Assembly: GCA_038380795.1 (NCBI GenBank)
Contig: CM076259.1
Span: 26,084,977 to 26,148,976, forward strand
Direction of reading: 5' to 3'
From: Pyrocephalus nanus
Taxonomy: Eukaryota > Chordata > Aves > Passeriformes > Tyrannidae
DNA: 64,000 bases
A program made the translations under genes and the position numbers. Under the pieces are notes generated by a model. The model did not search any database and had not been told where the DNA came from. It was given only the letters and a program-made list of their open reading frames with translations. Shown here in pieces: positions 46,501 to 56,100 of the stretch; within the stretch, counting starts at the first letter, position 1, and every line of letters begins with the position of its first letter.

Positions 46501-49500
46501 GACTTCACATCATAAAATGTCATACATATATATACACAGTATATAAAGTTAGAAGTTTTTATTTCATATTAGCAGAGAGAAAGAAAATAAAGGAAAAGTC
46601 AATAGGCGGTCACAATCATAAGAAAACTTCTTTTGAAGTTTTCCTCAGAGGATACAGTGGTGAACACTGTGGCAGAGTCCTCAGTGCACTGACATACAAC
46701 ACCCCAATACTCTGCCTGCCTGTGTTCAGGGCTGAGTTCCACTGCTCTGCTGTACAGAGCACTGAAGGAACAAGAGCTATGGGAAGGCTCAGCAGGGTTC
46801 TCCCCCTTCAATCCCAAAATGATTTTCAACTGGGCACAAGCCCATGGCTCCTGCCCACGCGGTGCTGCAGATGTGCTCAGGCCCCTTGTCAGTGACTCAC
46901 TAGATGAATTTCTAAATCATGTAATTCTCAAATGCTGAGTTCTATTCACTGGAATAGATACATTGTTGTTTAACAGAGAAATGTAGTGACATTGATTTGA
47001 GATGTGCTTTCTACTGTCAGGTTCCCAAGACTGCAACAGAAAAATCTGTGTCCAAAGGGAGCACTCAGTTAACCAGAGATGATGATAAGAATATGAAAGA
47101 AACACAAGGCATCTGCCCTAAATATAAAGAAAGCCCCTTTGTGATGACTAAAGAAAATGGGTAAGAAAAAGCAAAATGACAACATTGGTTTTACCCCAAA
47201 TAATACTGCTAATGCAAAAAATGGATTACTCGATAAAAAGGGGAAAGTATCCAAACTGACAACACTGATTACTTATGAGAACATAAATTACCACATAATT
47301 GAAATTAGCAGAGACACGAATATGAACGTTTCATTTGGCTAGAAGCAGACAGTCGTCAAAACCAGAAATTAAAATCACATTAATCAGTACATAAAAAGTT
47401 GAATTAATCTAGTTGGAAAAAAAACCAAACCCATAGATGAAAATCTGATTGAAATGGAATCAAATGCTACCAATCATTAGGATGGGATTTGAGAACAAAA
47501 CTGATAGTGTTCTTATGCCAATATAAAAATTCATAAGGATTGAACCTGGACCGTAGTTCTGGTCCCCAATCTTGAGAATATAAATTAACCTAGATGTTAT
47601 ACAGAGAAAGGTAACAATGACAATCAGCGGTACAGACTGGCTGCTATAAAGGGAATGATTAAAAATACTGGCTTATAAAAGACAAAACCAAGTGGAGGAT
47701 ACTGTAGAGGGCCCAAAGTCATGAATACCATAGAGAAGGTGAAATGGGATGAGTGTTCCCTGTCTCCTCCAATACAAGAAACAAGAGGCATCATATAAAA
47801 CAAGCAGGAGACAGGCTCCAAACAAATGCAGGGAGATACTTTTTTAGCCAGTGTGTAGCTGAGATGTGGGTCTCCATGACAGAGTGCTGGGGGTGCCAGA
47901 AACGTGCCTAGCTTCCGAAAGTAATTATCACACATATCAGCAGAAGAAAAAAAACAACACACTCTGGGGTCCGAAATATGAAGATGCCATTTCAACTCAG
48001 AAATTTCTACCATCACAAATCACTGGAATTGGAGAGAGTATTTTATTTTTTTATTGCTGTGCACTTGCCCTGCTCCAAAACACTTGGCAGACACCTGCTG
48101 TTGGGCACTATTGGAAACAGGATGGTGGCCCAATTCTTACAATTCACTTGGTAGCCTGATTTTCAATTTTTATGTAATGTAGCTTCTAACTTCAAAATGG
48201 AAATTCCTCCCTTTACTTTCAAAAGGAATCAATGCCAGAAGCACCCTTGTGGCTATTTTGTCTTTTTCCTTCATAAAACTGAACTTTTTTTAAGAAATTA
48301 AACTCCCATTATAATTTTTTTCTTAATGAGACAGAAAACCTGCTGGCCTCAGCAAAGACAGATGTCGGTTTGTCCACTGTAACAGTTAGAAGTGCATGGG
48401 GAAAGCGCAGAGAAGCTGAAAATGAGTACAAGGACAGACAAAAAGAGAAAATTAATGGAAACAGGCTACATAAAATTTTGAAGAGTCGCAGAAAACATAC
48501 AAGAATCAGAAAACTAGAAGGGCAGCATCAAGGGTGTAAGAAACACCATGAGGGCAAACAAAGGATGATATACAAAGTAAATGGCAGATGGAAGGACATG
48601 CAACAAAGTAACAATTCTAACGCTGAAAAAAAAATATGATTTTATGGAAAAGTTAAACATTATCTGTAGGGAGTACAGTGTTATTGAGAAATTGAAATGA
48701 CAAGCAAATAGGAGGGGGAAAATTTCCTCAAAAAGATATCTCACTGAAGGACACTTGCTCCAGCATATTATTTACTTGAAGATAAAACAATTAATTTGAG
48801 GAATCCAATAAATTTTTTTGCATTTCATTGTCAATAATATGAATAACTCATATAGTATCTGAGTTACAGCAAAATGTGTGCACCACTATTCATAAACCAG
48901 AAATACACTTTTCCAGGTTTGCTAACTATGAAATCTACCCGTAAGTCAACAGTTTATGTACCCTAACTAGGTCCTAGGATGGTAAGTGATCCACAGTTAG
49001 AGCCAAAGTGTAGAGTGCTCCAACTCCAAAGTTTTAGTTGAGTTCTCTTGCCCATGCTAGACGTCTTATTAACTGGTTTCCAAACTTTCCAAGTGGAAAA
49101 AAACAAACCAAACCGAAACCAAACACACTCCTCTGGAGGAGGGTAACATTGAGTGCCATAGTTGCAACTTTCTGACAGCAAAGTAACCACTAACCCAGCA
49201 TTACAAGTCCAGCGCAGCCAGGTGAAAGTGTGTGTTTACTAGGGTGCTCTGGTATTTAAGTATAAAACGTTTGACCTTGTAGCCTCTATAGCAGAATTTG
49301 TAGCCATGTCATGATGCTGAGTGATGCCACCCCTACTGTCACAGCTCTATCACACCTCTGCTGATACCGGATGGCCATTCATGTCTAGCAGTCAGGTAGT
49401 TCATAAAACTCTCGGATTTCTTTTACAACTTTTTCACCCACAAAATTACAACTAGCAGTTTAAATGTCTTGCTCTAAGACGCGCAAGCAGGCTAAAGAAG

Positions 49501-50329
49501 ATTTACCGGCAAAGCTGAACTTGTTTGTATCCAAATCCCGTGGTTTGGGACATAGCTAAGGACCCCTAACCTTTAAATGCCCGCAAGGCGGGGGCGGTTA
49601 GTCTCCGGCTCCTGCACGGAGGCGGCGGGAGCGGAGCCGATGCGATCCCAGCGATCCCAGCCTGGCCGGCTCCGTGCTCCCGGCGAGCTCCGGACCGCCC
49701 CGCGCGTTAACGGCCGCGCCGCGGGCTCCAGGGAATCCGCCGCCGCTCCTGTAAGCCCAGAAGCCTTTTCCCTGACTCAGGAATAAGTCCCGGAAACGGC
49801 GCCGGCGAAGTCTGTGCCCAGCGGAGGGCGGGGAGCGGAGGGAGGGAGGCAGCGAGCCCCGCTGGGCTTCCCGCGGTCCCGCTGCCCGGTGACCCCGCGG
49901 GCGCCCAGCTGATGGCGCGGCTCGGCTTCCCGACCCGTTACCGCCGCTCCGGCAGCAGCCTCGACCGCCCGCCTCGCCCCCCCGCCGACTCACCGAGCCC
50001 CGTCCCCCCGCTCTCCGCCCCGGCGCGGGGCGGCCGAGATGGAAGCCGCAGCCCCCCGGAGAGGGCGAGCAGAAAGCGGGCTGTCCGGAGAGCGGCAGCG
50101 ATGCGGAGCCCTACGGCGGCGAGTAGGGTCGAAGGGAGCCCGGGCCCCAAAGCTCGGCGGCGGGCACCGCTCTGCACACCCGCAGTCGCCCGCAGGTCCG
50201 GGGGAGCGGAGGAGTTGCCCGGCGAGGCGGTGCCCCGCCGCCGCACGGTCCCGCTCCGCCGGGACCCACCAAGTCCCCGCCGTGACTTACCGTCCCCAGA
50301 GAGGTGCGGGGCAGCGCCGGGGCGCGCAT
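34289..50329 (-). CDS. TNFRSF1A: Tumour necrosis factor receptor 1 (complete)
   Basis: Type I membrane receptor for TNF that recruits TRADD through a death domain to drive NF-kB signalling or cell death. Ten coding exons, in transcript order: 50291-50329, 39612-39813, 39191-39319, 38740-38886, 37092-37173, 36732-36799, 36407-36529, 36032-36069, 35114-35264, 34289-34590. They total 1281 nt and give 426 residues (human 455). Layout: signal peptide (about residues 1-25), four cysteine-rich domains with N-glycosylation sites (NGT, NCS), transmembrane helix (about 224-244), short cytoplasmic linker, death domain (from about 328). The death domain, with RWKEFVRRLGLSDYDLERIE, is specific to TNFRSF1A rather than TRAIL receptors. 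The 13-codon first exon was chosen because its length and phase equal human exon 1 and it completes the signal peptide. Confidence 0.95.
35114..35264 (-). CDS. TNFRSF1A: TNFRSF1A coding exon 9 (cytoplasmic linker)
   Basis: Acceptor CTTTCAG, donor GTAAGT. Encodes the Pro-rich linker VKRNEVSILLPGSHKEIELP and on to RKTQLPD before the death domain. Poorly conserved and shorter than in human. Confidence 0.88.
36032..36069 (-). CDS. TNFRSF1A: TNFRSF1A coding micro-exon 8
   Basis: A 38-bp exon, acceptor TTTGAAG, donor GTGAGC. Encodes VSLPQTTKEPVPE across the junction. The phase fits both neighbours and corresponds to the TTTKPLAP region of human. Confidence 0.8.
36407..36529 (-). CDS. TNFRSF1A: TNFRSF1A coding exon 7 (transmembrane)
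   Basis: Acceptor TTTGTCCAG, donor GTGAGT. Encodes GTLVLGILVAVFGVISIFYI, a single membrane helix, then NKVGKLVQENRIMSSFYSC. Confidence 0.93.
36732..36799 (-). CDS. TNFRSF1A: TNFRSF1A coding exon 6 (end of CRD4, stalk)
   Basis: A 68-bp exon, acceptor CTTTCAG, donor GTGAGT. Encodes CTGEECLQCHSPVTTPPTSS plus EL, the last cysteines and a Thr/Pro-rich juxtamembrane stalk. Confidence 0.9.
37092..37173 (-). CDS. TNFRSF1A: TNFRSF1A coding exon 5 (CRD3-4)
   Basis: An 82-bp exon, acceptor CCCTACAG, donor GTGAGC. Encodes SKDRDTICRCKPQFFLSRSN and ICKPCN, equivalent to human [20 protein letters not shown]. Confidence 0.93.
38740..38886 (-). CDS. TNFRSF1A: TNFRSF1A coding exon 4 (CRD2-3)
   Basis: Acceptor CCTCAG, donor GTGAGT. 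Encodes CTPKQDTVCGCLKNQYQFGS and LFQCRNCSSCDNGIIAS, closely like human CRD2/CRD3. Confidence 0.95.
39191..39319 (-). CDS. TNFRSF1A: TNFRSF1A coding exon 3 (CRD1-2)
   Basis: Acceptor CTTGCAG, donor GTGAGT. Encodes GTYKARDCDRPDQAPVCLPC, ANGTFTAVDN (N-glycosylation sequon) and KCFQCTRCRT. Confidence 0.95.
39612..39813 (-). CDS. TNFRSF1A: TNFRSF1A coding exon 2
   Basis: Acceptor GCATTTACAG, donor GTATGT. Encodes the hydrophobic VILTFICVL, a divergent spacer, and CRD1: CQLDQYLHPRKTHCCMRCHA, aligning with human [20 protein letters not shown]. Confidence 0.93.
42395..43945 (-). mobile_element. CR1 LINE 3' region, interrupted by an LTR
   Basis: Plus-strand text is the complement of the CR1 3' region: TTGGAAAGGATCTACAACAA, CCACTTAAACACTGACAGC and TGTTCCAGTGTCTGACCACC. 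After the insertion come GGCTCAGAACTGCACCCAGC and CATTTGGACTTGTCAGATTT. The two halves, 42395-42844 and 43448-43945, join in CR1 order. End positions are approximate. Confidence 0.85.
42845..43447. mobile_element. Solo LTR-like insertion nested in CR1
   Basis: A 603-bp block with short inverted termini TGTTGAAA...TTTAACA (TG...CA) breaks the CR1 at a point where CR1 copies normally run on. Flanking pentamers GTTGC (42840-42844) and GTTGG (43448-43452) look like a target duplication with one mismatch. The interior is AT-rich and has no coding potential. Orientation and ERV class are not determined. Confidence 0.7.
47495..48155 (+). mobile_element. Ancient L3/CR1-like LINE 3' relic
   Basis: Recognisable order of segments from the 3' end of L3/CR1 LINEs. 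First AAACTGATAGTGTTCTTATG, then a degraded copy of the GTTCTGGTCCCC region, then CAAAGTCATGAATACCATAG, then GACAGGCTCCAAACAAATGC. The tail resembles CACTTGGCAGACACCTGCTG and AAACAGGATGGTGGCCCAAT. Many indels; certainly inactive. Confidence 0.7.
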
Positions 50330-50560
50330 GGCTCCGCGGCCCGCTACATCCCCATGACAGGGCCCCCCACCTCCAGAGGAAGCCGTCCCAGCCCTACGCA
50401 ACCCCGGCCAGAGCAGCGCGGAGAGCGACTACCCCGTCTCCAACTTCCTGGCAGAGGCAGCAGGAAAGAGAGCGGCGAGCGGGAGGCGGCCCGGAGCCGC
50501 GCCGAGCCCCGCCCGCCCTCCGCCGCGCACAGGCTGCCGCCGGCACTTTTCCCTAAAAAC
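49570..50560. promoter_or_regulatory. CpG island / TNFRSF1A promoter
   Basis: About 1 kb of very CpG-rich sequence, mostly just inside intron 1, around the 39-bp first coding exon. Long plus-strand ORFs here are products of GC bias. A three-codon upstream ORF (ATG GGG ATG TAG on the minus strand, 50344-50355) precedes the start codon by 14 nt. Confidence 0.75.
50291..50329 (-). CDS. TNFRSF1A: TNFRSF1A coding exon 1 (start of signal peptide)
   Basis: MRAPALPRTSLGT followed directly by donor GTAAGT, phase 0, in a CpG island. Human exon 1 also encodes 13 residues. Joined to VILTFICVLTKE of exon 2 it forms a normal signal peptide. Confidence 0.85.
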
Positions 50561-51953
50561 CGAGATGGTCAAGCTGAAGAAAAGCAACGGATGGCTAAAA
50601 CTGCTACAAAACACAGGAAAGGAGCCAGAGGAAGTTCACTGCAATCTTAAAATTCCTGGACATAGGAGCGTTTAATCCTAAATATGTAATTTTCGTGTGA
50701 AACTTAACCACGTACTTGTAAGAAGAAGACTTTTTGCATCTTTACTGACTTAATTTTAAAGAACGGCATTTTGCAGCCATGACCAGCGTTTTTAGAGTCT
50801 ATATGAACATCCCACAGTTTTTTATTTAAAACACGCATTTTCTTGTATGCTCCTACGAACCAGCCATACTGATAGTGCAAATACAAGCGAAACCTACATA
50901 ACATTCTGCATGAGCTCTGCTTCATTTAAAATACGCTCTTAGCATGTTTGAAAAACAAAAATACAGTTAGGAGTAAGAGGCGAAATGATAAAGAACTCCC
51001 CTTCGTTTGTTACCCATTAAGACCTCCCCTTGTTTTCTCCGAGTGCCTCTCTACTAAGTCAAAGGCATTAAATCAAGGTACAAAGCGTCGTTTTGCAAGA
51101 ACTTGCCCATTTCAAGTGTATAAGCCCAAAATGGGTACAATTCACTCCATGGAGTGCCTGAATTCCTATGGACAAACTCAAACACCCCCAGAGACTGTGC
51201 CTACTATAGAGCTGCTTATCTGCTGTGTGGAAGCCAACAACGGCATGTGCACAGGACAAAACAAAAAGGGCACTTTTCTGCACTTCAGGCTTGGAACAGC
51301 TCTGACTTTCTACCTGCAAGTCTCAGGAGGGAAGGAAATAGCAGAATAACATCTTATCAGGTTGCAGCCATCTCCAGGGTAGAGGTGGAAAAGATTTACC
51401 AAGTTTCGTCCTGTTCATTTCCTTGCCTCCAATGAGGACAATACAAAATCAGACCCTGAAGGGAAAATTCTTGCACACCGATGAACACATTCTGCAAAGG
51501 AGGAAATATTTTTAATAGTCTGATTCAGGTTTAGCACATGCTGTCATGTGAGTGGATGAGGCACACCCTTCAATCTTCATGGAGCCTCAGCCTTCAAAAA
51601 AACCACAAAAAACACCATTTCTCTAGAACCACACAAATGTCACAGAAATCCCCACAAACCTTCCCATTTTACTACTCCCGCAGCTCAGGGAGGGGATGGC
51701 ACTCTCACAGCCCGCTGCACGTTTGACATTTACACTAATGTCAAACACATGACTGCACATCCACTTCCTAGCTTTTGCCAGAACTAGCAGCTCCGTGCCT
51801 TCCTCCATCCCTGCCACCTCCCTGCAGCCTGTCAGGCCTCTGGCACTTCCCAAGGCCCTGTGGCTTTGTGCCAAAGCCTAGAGGGACTGAGCCCACTCTT
51901 CTGTCACACAGCTTGTCTGCCAGCCCAGGCACTTTATTCCTGGGCTGCAGAGA
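50561..51953. other. Intergenic between TNFRSF1A and CTC1
   Basis: Spacer upstream of both divergent genes. ORFs up to 133 codons (50948-51349) show no recognisable domain. Nothing else seen before the LTR at 51954. Confidence 0.5.
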
Positions 51954-53020
51954 TGTATTGGGTTTGTGTGGTAGCAAGGTTTTTGTAGCAGGGAGGCTAC
52001 AGGAGTGGCTTCTGTGAGCACCTGCTAAAAGCTTCCTCCACGTGTGGCAGAGCCAATGCCAGCCAGGTCCAAGATAGACGCACTGCTGGTCGAGGCCAAG
52101 CCCATCAGAAATGGTGGTAATGCCTCTGTTATAACGTATTTAAGAAGAAAAAAAAAGTTATTGCACAGATGTAACTGTGGACAGAGAAGAGCGGAGTGAG
52201 AATATGTGAGGAACAGTTCTACAAACACCAAGGTCAGTGCCAAAGGAGGGAAGGAGATGCTCCAGGCACCAGAGGTGAGGTTCCCCTGCAGCCCATGCTG
52301 AAGACCATGGTGAAGCAGCTGTATCCCTGCAGCCCATGGAGGATCACAGGAGTGCAGAGATCCACCTGCAGCCCGTGGAGGAGCCCCATTCTGGAACAGC
52401 TGGATGCCCAGCTGTGAGCCCGTGGGAAGCTCACGCTGGAGCAGGCTCCTGGCAGGGACCTGCGGCCCCATAGAGAGAGGAGCCCATGCTGTAGCAGGTT
52501 TTCCTGGTAGGAACTTGTGACCCTGTGGGGGACCCACGCTGGAGCAGCCTGTGCCTGAAGGACTCACCGTGAAAAAGTGACCCACGTTGGAGCAGTTCGT
52601 GAAGAACTGTTGCCCGTGGGAAAGACTTACGCCGGAGAGGTCCATGAAGGATGGTGTCCTGTGGGAGGGACCTCCCGGGAGCAGGGTAAGGACTCCTCTC
52701 CCTGAGCAGCGGCAGAAACAACAACTGACCGTACCCCTCATTCCCCGGCTCCCTGCGCCGCTCGAGGGCAGCAGGTAGAGCCAGGGAAGGAGGCTATTTT
52801 ACTTCCAATCATCCTGCTCCGATTTTGTTGGTAACAAGTTCAATTAACATCCCCAAGTTGAGTCTGTTTTGCCCGTGACGGTAATCGGTGACTGATCTCG
52901 CTCTGTCCGTATCTCAACCCACGACCTTTCAGTTTATTTTCTCTTTCCAGCCCGCTCGTGGAGGGGAGCGATAGGACGGCGTAGGTACCTAGCATCCAGC
53001 CACGGTCAACCCCCCGCCGA
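51954..53020 (+). mobile_element. Solo LTR, same family as 17886-18953, abutting CTC1 promoter
   Basis: Begins TGTATTGGGTTTGTGTGG and ends near CCACGGTCAACC. Length about 1067 bp against 1068 bp for the other copy, and the two align along their whole length. TATTTAAG (52138-52145) is a TATA-like box. The middle is a run of degenerate TGCAGCCCATGGAGGA-like units. The right terminus has lost a clean CA end and I see no target duplication. The last 160 bases hold 14 CpGs, while the matching part of the other copy holds one. Orientation is sense for CTC1, whose ATG is 148 bp further on. Confidence 0.88.
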
Positions 53021-53125
53021 ACCTCTCCCTGGATCCCGTCTCCACCCACCCCTCCCGGGCAGGGCGGGAAGCGCCGCCCGGGGGCGGTGGCTTTTGGATC
53101 TCCCGGCAGCCTCTGCGCGTTTCCC

Positions 53126-53139
53126 GTCGCCACGGCAAC
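53126..53139. promoter_or_regulatory. RFX X-box-like motif in CTC1 promoter
   Basis: GTCGCCACGGCAAC fits the RFX consensus GTYNCCATRGNAAC except for one base, and lies 29 bp before the CTC1 ATG. Motif match only. Confidence 0.5.
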
Positions 53140-53167
53140 GGCGGTGCTGTCATGGTGGTGGGGTGTC

Positions 53168-53188
53168 ATGGCGGCGCCCGGCACAGCG
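53168..53188 (+). CDS. CTC1: CTC1 coding exon 1
   Basis: MAAPGTA then donor GTGAGT. Exon 2 continues EQRWLREV, aligning with human SSEQAWLEDA. An ATG 16 nt upstream (53152) is in another frame. Confidence 0.82.
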
Positions 53189-56100
53189 GTGAGTGAGCGG
53201 CCGAGGCGGCCCCGGGCTCTTCCCGCCGCTTGGCGCTGAGCTCCCCCTCCTCTGCTTCTCTCCCCCAGGAGCAGCGCTGGCTGCGGGAGGTTCGGGACTT
53301 CGCTCGCCGGGCGCTCCCGGGGCCGGACGGGCAGGAGCCAGCTGCGCTGGAAGCGATACTGCGGTGCCTGCGGAGTGCAAGCGGCGGGGCGCTGCCGCTC
53401 GGCTACAGGTGACGGCAGGGCGGGATGAAGGGAAGGGGCGGCATGGGATGAAGGAAGGGGCAGGGGGGGTCCCCTTTTGGCCCGGTGCCCACGCGCGGCC
53501 CTCCTGGGAGCTCCACGCGGCTCGTCCGTGCGCGGTGCCCACGCCGGATGGCGGGCGTGGGAGGGATGTTGTCGAGCATGGGTAACCGCACGCCTTGCTT
53601 TGGCTTCGGTGCGCCCCCGGCCGCCCTTGCGGTATGATTAAGCACCATATCCGCTAGTCTGCGGTAGGCAGAGAGTGTTATCGAAGTGGGGCATCTCGCT
53701 GAGGGCGAGCTGCTGTTTTGTACGGCACTTGCACGGCAGCTTCCCGGCTGGATCCTGACAGCCTGCCCAGGAGGATGTTTCTGCGCACAGTCTCCGAAGC
53801 TGTTGGCCAGCCGAGGTCGGCGTTCAAGGGTGCACTCTAGGATAACGTGGTCCATATTTTAATTGGTAAAAGGCTTTTGGATGTTCACCGTCACAAAAAA
53901 TATGTAGCTTGTTGAGAGATATCTATATTGGAAGGTTTGGCTTGTCTGATCTATTTTTCTCTTGCTCCAGCTTATGGTGGGAGAATATCTACTAAAACCT
54001 TTGGCACAGCCAATTTGGGGGGAAAGGTCAATTGGAATTGACTAGGGACTCGTGACTTTTAATTTTGTACTAATAGTTTATAAATGTACATGGTAGATCT
54101 TTTAAGCTAGCTAAACTGATCTCATCTAAGCAGTATTTTCTCTATATATTTTATGATGTTTAAACCAGAATTTGGTTTATATTCAGGAGAATATATTCAC
54201 AGAGAAGAGTTGAAAGTACTTGGTAATTATCTCATGTGAGGCCAGTGGTCTATTTCTGAGCAACATGCTACATCTACAACTAACCACCAAGCTCTGGATC
54301 ACCAGAAGGGAGTCTGTTTAGTTCTCTGTATGTGATATTCAGGACCCAGTGTACTACTGTAGTTTTGGTTTCTCCCAAAAAGCACTCAGCACATTTGGCA
54401 AAAACATGAGCAGCACCGTGTTCTCCTTGTGGATGATAGGTGTCAGTATTCCTGATACCACTCTGTCTCTGAGAATGGAACATTTTCGGCTAATCTCCTG
54501 TTCAGACTCCTGTGAAATACACAAGTACCTGCATAAATTTATGTCTTCTCATTAATTTTTTTTAATATCTAAATTCTATTTATTGCTGATTCAGTTCTGG
54601 CTTTGAACTTTTGACACCTGACTAGTCAAGTGAAACTCTTCAAATTCATGCTCCCTGAACTTGATTATGTCCTGCTACTGAGCAAGTGTGTGTTATGAAT
54701 AAAGCTCCAGTTTCACAACCTGAAATCGTTAGTGAACCTCACTGGGAGCAAGTACTAAAGTCACTACCTGGAGAACAGTTTGTGTTTGGTCTTTCAGTGT
54801 TGATGCTAGCATGGACAGAGGACTTCCATTAATTCTCCAACATAGACAGCCAGGATGTAAACATCAGGGATGAATGCTGCCATGGTCATAATAAACACTG
54901 AAAAGGTTTAGAATCTACTGAGGATGCTGCCTTGTTCGGTGCCATGGTCAGTCTAAACATGATAGATGCTAAATTGTGGATGGCTTCAGATGTGGTTGAT
55001 TTAATTTTGCATCTCATCCTTCACCCTCTCCTCAAAGCCAGAAGGGTGGGGGGAAAGATTCAGGGCTAAGCCTGGCTCTGTTCTTATAAGTGAAAGCCCA
55101 GTCTAATGTTACTGGCTTGTGTTTCTCGGCTTTGTATTGTGCAAACTATCCACAGGAGAGAATTTATTCCAAAACTGTCACAATCTTCGTCTAAAAGTTG
55201 TTCAAAATTATTTTTACTACAGTTCAGCAATTTTAGCACCAAATGATGGAATTAGTCTGTATTTACCTGTCTTCGTTACTGATATGTAAACTATGGAGAA
55301 GGTGTGAGGTTTTCTCACAGTGTCCCATTCAAGCTAGAAATGTCTGAACTAGTAACTATTCTCCTTCCCACCTTCCAAATGTACTTGAAAACATGTTTAT
55401 TAAGTCTCATTATTATTTCTTTTCAAATTTTCCTCATACCTGCTCACATAACTGTAGTAGCAAAGGATGTCTGTTTTCAGAGAGGATGCTCAAGTAGAAC
55501 AGACATGTTTACTGAGTTGACAGAGATAATTGATAAATGTTAACAATTGCCATGTTATATCATCAGACCACACTCTGGGTATGCTAAGACTCGTCTGACC
55601 TAACCAAGCACTGTCCACTGCAATGATCACTGTAATTTCTAAACTTTGCAGACAGAGTTTTTCCTGCATCCTGCTATATTCTCACTTTTCTTTTTCTTTT
55701 TCCTTTTTTTTCCCCAGTTTCATCTCCATCTCTGACCTGCAGCAGCAGCAGCGTATACCCTGCTGCTCCCACCTGACCTGGAGCAGTAACGAATATAAAG
55801 AATGGGCTCATCAAGGACAAGGTGCTTTACCCACACACGGAGCTTTGCCAAGGACTTACCTGATCTTGGTTGGCTATTTAACAGATGGAAGGCAAGAGAA
55901 CACAGAAAAGTTGGTAGATGGTTGCCTATATGTGAAGGACAATACTGGAATAATTCCTTGTGAGGTATGTCCTTGGTCTGAGGGGTTCTGTGTTTATTTC
56001 CACTTCTGGGGCAGTGTTACGGACCACCCAGGGCTTCAGATGTTCTGCCAAAGTCTTTATTGAGGGAAATAACACATCTCTGTAGCAGGCAGGAAAACTA

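Larger units (their letters stand above)
39814..50290. other. TNFRSF1A intron 1
   Basis: A 10.5-kb intron. It begins next to a GGGAGA-type simple repeat (about 39829-39850, a pyrimidine tract in the transcript). It contains the CR1 and nested solo LTR (42395-43945) and the L3-like LINE relic (47495-48155), and ends in the CpG island. Elsewhere (40-42.4, 44-47.4 and 48.2-49.5 kb) I see nothing recognisable. Confidence 0.6.
52960..53640. promoter_or_regulatory. CpG island / CTC1 promoter
   Basis: CpG-rich sequence spanning the LTR 3' end, CTC1 exons 1 and 2 and the start of intron 2. It contains a GC-box-like GGGGGCGGTGG (about 53080-53090) and an X-box-like motif. No TATA box close to the start. 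Confidence 0.75.

Noticed and set aside
46434..46895. 153-codon plus-strand ORF
   Set aside because: No recognisable domain; intronic in TNFRSF1A and probably chance.
34289..50329. Death receptor as TNFRSF10B-like (TRAIL receptor)
   Set aside because: The death domain and cysteine-rich domains align with TNFRSF1A, and the exon 1 length and phase agree.
49912..50650. Plus-strand ORFs of 214 and 203 codons
   Set aside because: GC-rich CpG-island shadows, rich in Arg/Ala/Pro/Gly, with no domain and overlapping TNFRSF1A exon 1 on the other strand.
52025..52741. 238-codon minus-strand ORF
   Set aside because: It lies wholly inside the LTR and arises from its degenerate internal repeats; the sister LTR shows a similar 162-codon artefact (18120-18608).
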